Below are positions 9,004 to 12,287 of a stretch of 12,287 bases of DNA, piece after piece (positions within the stretch are counted from its first letter, which is position 1; each line of letters starts with the position of its first letter). A program made the position numbers and the translations under genes. The notes beneath the pieces are model-generated. The model did not search any database and had not been told where the DNA came from. It saw nothing but the letters and a program-made list of their open reading frames with translations. This stretch comes from an uncultured Myxococcales bacterium (GTDB lineage: Bacteria > Myxococcota_A > UBA9042): contig CAIXAA010000086.1 in NCBI GenBank assembly GCA_903917305.1, positions 1-12,287 of the forward strand, written 5' to 3'.

Positions 9004-12000
9004 ATGCAGAAGCGAGTTCTCGGCGTCATCTCCGGAGTTTTCGTGACCCTTCTCGCGGCGGCCTGCAGCAGCCCCTCGCCAGCCACCACGGCGCTCTACA
9101 AGCCGGACATCCACGTCGTGACGGACGTCACGTTCCAGACCGGTGACGCACAAGGCAAAGACGTTGCCACGGATCTGGGCACGACGGAGGACGTCGCCGC
9201 GGCGGGCTGCAAGGTCGACAGCGACTGCGCCAGCGTGCAGGTCGCGGCGTGCCAGAAGGCCAGCTGCGTCAGCGGCAAGTGCAGCGCCGTCGACGCCGAG
9301 GCCGGCACAGCGTGCGACGACAAGGACGCTTGCACGGACTCCGACCAGTGCAAGGCTGGCAAGTGCGTCGGCGTGCCGAAGGCCTGCGACGACCAGAGCG
9401 TGTGCACGTCCGACGCTTGCAACCCCGCGACCGGCAAGTGCGAATACACGCCCAACACCGCCAAGTGCGACGACGGCGACCTGTGCACGGAGAACGACGC
9501 CTGCAAGGACGGCAAGTGCCAGGGCACGCCCGCCGCGGTGTGCGGCTGCACGACCGACGCCGACTGCGCCAAGACCGACGACGCCGACCTGTGCAACGGC
9601 GTGCACACCTGCCAGGGCGGGCAGTGCTTGACCAAGCCGGGATCCGAAATCAAGTGCGACACTTCCAAGGCCGGACCGTGCGCGACGATCGCCTGCTGGC
9701 CCGCGGACGGCGCCTGCCGCAAGACGCCGCTGGCGGCCGGCACGCAGTGCGATGACGGCAACCAGTGCACCAAGGGCGATGCGTGCAGCGGCACGACCTG
9801 CAAGGGCACGGCCGTCGTGTGCGACGACAACAACCCGTGCACGGACGATTCCTGCGTCAAGACGAGCGGTTGCGTGTTCACTCCGAACAGCGCGGCGTGC
9901 AATGACGGCGACTTGTGCACCAATGGCGACAAGTGCGCCGCCGGCACGTGCGCCGGCACCGCCAACCCCAACTGCAGCAAGTGCACCGCGGACGCGGACT
10001 GCGCCAAGTTCGAGGACGGCGACCTGTGCAACGGCACGTTGGTCTGCACGGCCGGCGTGTGTTCCGTCAAGGACGGCACCGTGGTGACGTGTGCCGCCGA
10101 CCCGAACCCTTGCCTGACGGCCTCTTGCGAGCCGACGACCGGCAAGTGCGGCACGAAGAACGCGCTGACCGGCGCCAAGTGCGACGACGCCGACGCCTGC
10201 ACGACCGGCGACCACTGCGACGGCGGCGGCTGCGTGGGCGGCAAGGCGGTGGTGTGCAGCGACGGCAACCCTTGCACCATCGCGAGTTGCGACAAGGCCA
10301 CGGGCTGCGTCTTCGCGCCGAGCGACGGCGCCGCGTGCGACGACGGCAACCCGTGCACCACGGGCGACAAGTGCGCGGCGGACAAGTGCGGCGGCACCCA
10401 GGCGGCGAACTGCTTGAACTGCAAGGCGGACGCCGACTGCGCTGCCGCGGAGGACGCCGACCTGTGCAACGGCACGCTGATGTGCCAGGGCGGCATGTGC
10501 GTGGTCAACCCGGCCACGGTGGTCGCCTGCGACACGCAAGGGCTTTCGTCGTGCGTGAAGGTCGAGTGCGTGCCGGCCACCGGCAAGTGCAAGAAGACGA
10601 CGCTGGACAACGGCGCGGCGTGCGATGACCAGAACGCGTGCACGGCGCAGGACTACTGCTCGACCGGCGTGTGCAAGGGCAAGCCGTTGTCGTGCGATGA
10701 CGGGCAGTTGTGCACGGACGACGCCTGCGACCCGGACGCTGGCTGCACGCACAAGTTCAACACGTCGCCCTGCGATGACGGCAACGCGTGCACGGCCGGC
10801 GACGCGTGCAAGAACGGCGCTTGCGGCGGTTCGCCTGTCGAGGCGTGCAGTTGCAAGGTGGATGCCGACTGCGTCGACGACGGCGACAAGTGCAACGGCA
10901 TTCCGATTTGCGTCAGCTCCAAGTGCGTCGTGGATCCGAAGACGGTGGTGACGTGCGCGGCGAGCACCGACGCCTGCTCCCCGACTGTTTGCGATGCCAA
11001 GACGGGCACTTGCGCCGCCAATCCCCAAGCGGACGGCAAGCCTTGCGACGACAAGAACGCCTGCACGGGCTCGGACGCCTGCCTCGCGGGCAAGTGCCAG
11101 GGCGGCGCGACGGTGACCTGCGATGACAGCAACGTGTGCACGACCGACAAGTGCAAGCCGGAGTTTGGCTGCACGTACAGCTCGAACACGCTGGCGTGCG
11201 ATGACGGCAACAAGTGCACCAGCGGCGATGTGTGCGCGTACGGCCAATGCCAGCCCGGCAAGCCGATCGACACCAACCAGTGCAAGGACAAGTGCGTGCC
11301 GGGCTTCACGCTGGGCTGCGGCGCGTCGGACGCGTGGGGCAACGGCGACGCGGGATCGACCGACATCATTACGCAATACGCCTGCAACGCAGCCGATACC
11401 TACAATGGACCGGAGTACGCGTACGTCTACGTCGCGCCCTTCGACGGCACGGTCACGGCGACACTGACGAACGAGACGGCGGAGACCGACATCTTCCTGC
11501 TCGACGCGACGGACTCGGGCTGTGACGCAAAGGCTTGCCTTGCTTGGGGTTATGCCAGCGCGACGACGACCGTGAAGGCGGGCAAGACCTACTACGTCGT
11601 CGTCGACGGCTACGCCGGCGCGGTCGGCAAGTACAACGTCGAGGTGAGCTGCGTGCCGGCGGTCGAGACGGTCTGCAACGATGGCATCGACGACGATCAG
11701 GACGGCGCCACCGACTGCGCCGACTCGGATTGCGCGACATCGCCGTTCTGCGTCGCGCCCACGTGCAGCGCGGCGTACACGCTGGCGTGCGGGCAGGTCG
11801 ACAGCTGGGCGAACTACTCGTTCGGATCCACCAATGTGATCAACAACTACCTGGGATGCAGCAACAACGACAACTACCCGGGACCGGAGTACACGTACGC
11901 GTTCATCGCCAAGGCCAGCGGCAAGGTGACGGTCAGCCTGACGGCGAAGTCGGCAGAGACCGACATCATCGTGCTCGGCGACGACAAGGGCGTCTGCAAC

Positions 12001-12287
12001 AGCGCGAAGTGCATGATGTATGACGTCGGCAGCGGCTCGGTCACGTTCGATGCGGTGGCGGGCTCGACGTACTACTTCGTCGTGGACGGCTACAACGGCG
12101 CGCAGGGAACGTACACGATCTCGGTCGATTGCCCGGCAGCGCCCGCGTCAGAAGTGTGCGACGACGGCAAGGACAATGACGGCGACGGCAAGACGGACTG
12201 CGAGGACAGCGATTGCTTTGGCACGTCGATCCTCTGCCAGCCGGCGTGCGTGCCCGACAGCGTGGAACTGGCGCAGCTGACGTGCCC
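9004..12287 (+). CDS. Giant Cys-rich repeat lipoprotein with PPC-like domains, 3' end beyond the right edge
   Basis: An open frame of at least 1094 codons with no stop before the window edge. The N-terminus MQKRVLGVISGVF leads to a hydrophobic stretch and a lipobox-like LLAAAC with the candidate lipidated Cys at residue 21; Ala rather than Leu at -3 is slightly off consensus. A Ser/Thr/Asp-rich linker (22-68) follows. Residues 69-763 are Cys-rich repeats, dominated by modules of the form CDDGNxCTxxDxCxxGxCxG. From about 764 come PPC-like beta domains (EYAYVYVAPFDGTVTATL, then KTYYVVVDGYAGAVGKY) alternating with Asp-rich loops (CNDGIDDDQDGATDC at 891, CDDGKDNDGDGKTDC at 1052). A third domain starts at 1082. 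Such proteins are typical of myxobacterial and related cell surfaces; function is unknown, with adhesion, matrix or metal-dependent surface roles all possible. AAGG (8992-8995) lies 8 nt before the ATG. No enzymatic motif is visible. Confidence 0.88.
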   Translation, partial: MQKRVLGVISGVFVTLLAAACSSPSPATTALYKPDIHVVTDVTFQTGDAQGKDVATDLGTTEDVAAAGCKVDSDCASVQVAACQKASCVSGKCSAVDAEAGTACDDKDACTDSDQCKAGKCVGVPKACDDQSVCTSDACNPATGKCEYTPNTAKCDDGDLCTENDACKDGKCQGTPAAVCGCTTDADCAKTDDADLCNGVHTCQGGQCLTKPGSEIKCDTSKAGPCATIACWPADGACRKTPLAAGTQCDDGNQCTKGDACSGTTCKGTAVVCDDNNPCTDDSCVKTSGCVFTPNSAACNDGDLCTNGDKCAAGTCAGTANPNCSKCTADADCAKFEDGDLCNGTLVCTAGVCSVKDGTVVTCAADPNPCLTASCEPTTGKCGTKNALTGAKCDDADACTTGDHCDGGGCVGGKAVVCSDGNPCTIASCDKATGCVFAPSDGAACDDGNPCTTGDKCAADKCGGTQAANCLNCKADADCAAAEDADLCNGTLMCQGGMCVVNPATVVACDTQGLSSCVKVECVPATGKCKKTTLDNGAACDDQNACTAQDYCSTGVCKGKPLSCDDGQLCTDDACDPDAGCTHKFNTSPCDDGNACTAGDACKNGACGGSPVEACSCKVDADCVDDGDKCNGIPICVSSKCVVDPKTVVTCAASTDACSPTVCDAKTGTCAANPQADGKPCDDKNACTGSDACLAGKCQGGATVTCDDSNVCTTDKCKPEFGCTYSSNTLACDDGNKCTSGDVCAYGQCQPGKPIDTNQCKDKCVPGFTLGCGASDAWGNGDAGSTDIITQYACNAADTYNGPEYAYVYVAPFDGTVTATLTNETAETDIFLLDATDSGCDAKACLAWGYASATTTVKAGKTYYVVVDGYAGAVGKYNVEVSCVPAVETVCNDGIDDDQDGATDCADSDCATSPFCVAPTCSAAYTLACGQVDSWANYSFGSTNVINNYLGCSNNDNYPGPEYTYAFIAKASGKVTVSLTAKSAETDIIVLGDDKGVCNSAKCMMYDVGSGSVTFDAVAGSTYYFVVDGYNGAQGTYTISVDCPAAPASEVCDDGKDNDGDGKTDCEDSDCFGTSILCQPACVPDSVELAQLTC
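9208..11292 (+). repeat. Higher-order Cys-rich coding repeat, five superunits
   Basis: Superunits begin at 9208, 9547, 9982, 10420 and 10852, and the array ends near 11292. Their spacings are 339, 435, 438, 432 and 441 nt, all multiples of three. Each full unit holds a spacer (DADC, DLCNG, xGxC, TVVTC, then TGKC) followed by three four-Cys modules in a fixed A-B-A order. The middle B module lacks the GD in CTxGDxC and ends in a GC-V/T-F/Y pattern. The first superunit has a shortened spacer. The third full unit contains 22 Cys in 146 residues. Confidence 0.88.
11293..12287 (+). repeat. Tandem PPC-like domain plus Asp-rich loop repeat, cut by the window edge
   Basis: Domains start at 11293, 11764 and 12247, and the Asp-rich loops start at 11674 and 12157, so the loop-to-loop period is 483 nt (161 residues). 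Both complete domains share the order TLxCG, YxGPEYxY, GxVTxxLT, ETDIxxL, TYYxVVDGY, then xGxYxxxVxC. The third copy has only its first residues inside the window. Confidence 0.8.

Noticed and set aside
9208..11292. CRISPR array or non-coding tandem repeat
   Set aside because: The repeats diverge at DNA level, spacings are multiples of three, and the frame is open throughout with conserved Cys, so this is a protein repeat.
8908..11376. Very long open frames on the minus strand opposite the Cys-rich repeat (822 and 515 codons)
   Set aside because: They are shadows created by the biased codons of the plus-strand repeat (TGC, GAC, GGC). Their translations are low-complexity Ala/Val/Arg or Ser/His/Pro strings with no domain, and the plus strand has a promoter, signal peptide and recognised domains.

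Overview
The window comes from a very GC-rich bacterium. The protein set suggests a Myxococcota-like (deltaproteobacterial) lineage. The main pointers are a lipoprotein built from CxDGNxCT-type Cys-rich repeats followed by PPC-like domains and Asp-rich CxDGxDxDxDG loops, and an E. coli-type L28 beside a UDP-xylose synthase homologue. This placement is inference from protein style, not from a marker phylogeny.

Layout. Positions 1-1616 (minus strand) hold the 5' part of a large membrane-anchored AsmA/TamB-like protein that runs off the left edge. A 239-bp intergenic region (1617-1855) carries a good sigma70-type promoter for the rightward genes. Next comes a tight plus-strand cluster: rpmB (ribosomal protein L28), a UDP-glucuronate decarboxylase (UDP-xylose synthase) and argS (arginyl-tRNA synthetase), with 15-bp gaps between the genes. 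After a 48-bp gap follows a single-pass membrane protein with an Ala-Pro linker and a C-terminal SPOR domain (peptidoglycan binding). After an 86-bp gap comes an 845-residue Lon-like ATP-dependent protease with an intact Ser-Lys dyad. A 153-bp intergenic region holds a second promoter with the same TAGTCT -10 box. It drives a giant secreted lipoprotein (9004 to beyond the right edge, at least 1094 residues).

How the parts fit. The middle of the window is core physiology: translation (L28, ArgS), nucleotide-sugar supply for surface polysaccharide (UXS), septal or cell-wall binding (SPOR) and protein quality control (Lon-like). The flanks are envelope proteins: an AsmA-like inner-membrane protein on the left and a surface lipoprotein on the right. 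All plus-strand genes from rpmB to the protease could be read as one transcript, since I see no intrinsic terminator between them. A weak internal promoter may precede the SPOR gene.

The most unusual item is the lipoprotein. It has a hierarchical repeat: three short four-Cys modules plus one longer Cys-rich spacer form a superunit of about 145 residues, present four times in full and once shortened. A different tandem array (PPC-like domain plus Asp-rich loop, about 160 residues per unit) follows and is cut by the window edge. Both outermost genes are incomplete at the window edges, so their full lengths and C-terminal domains are unknown.
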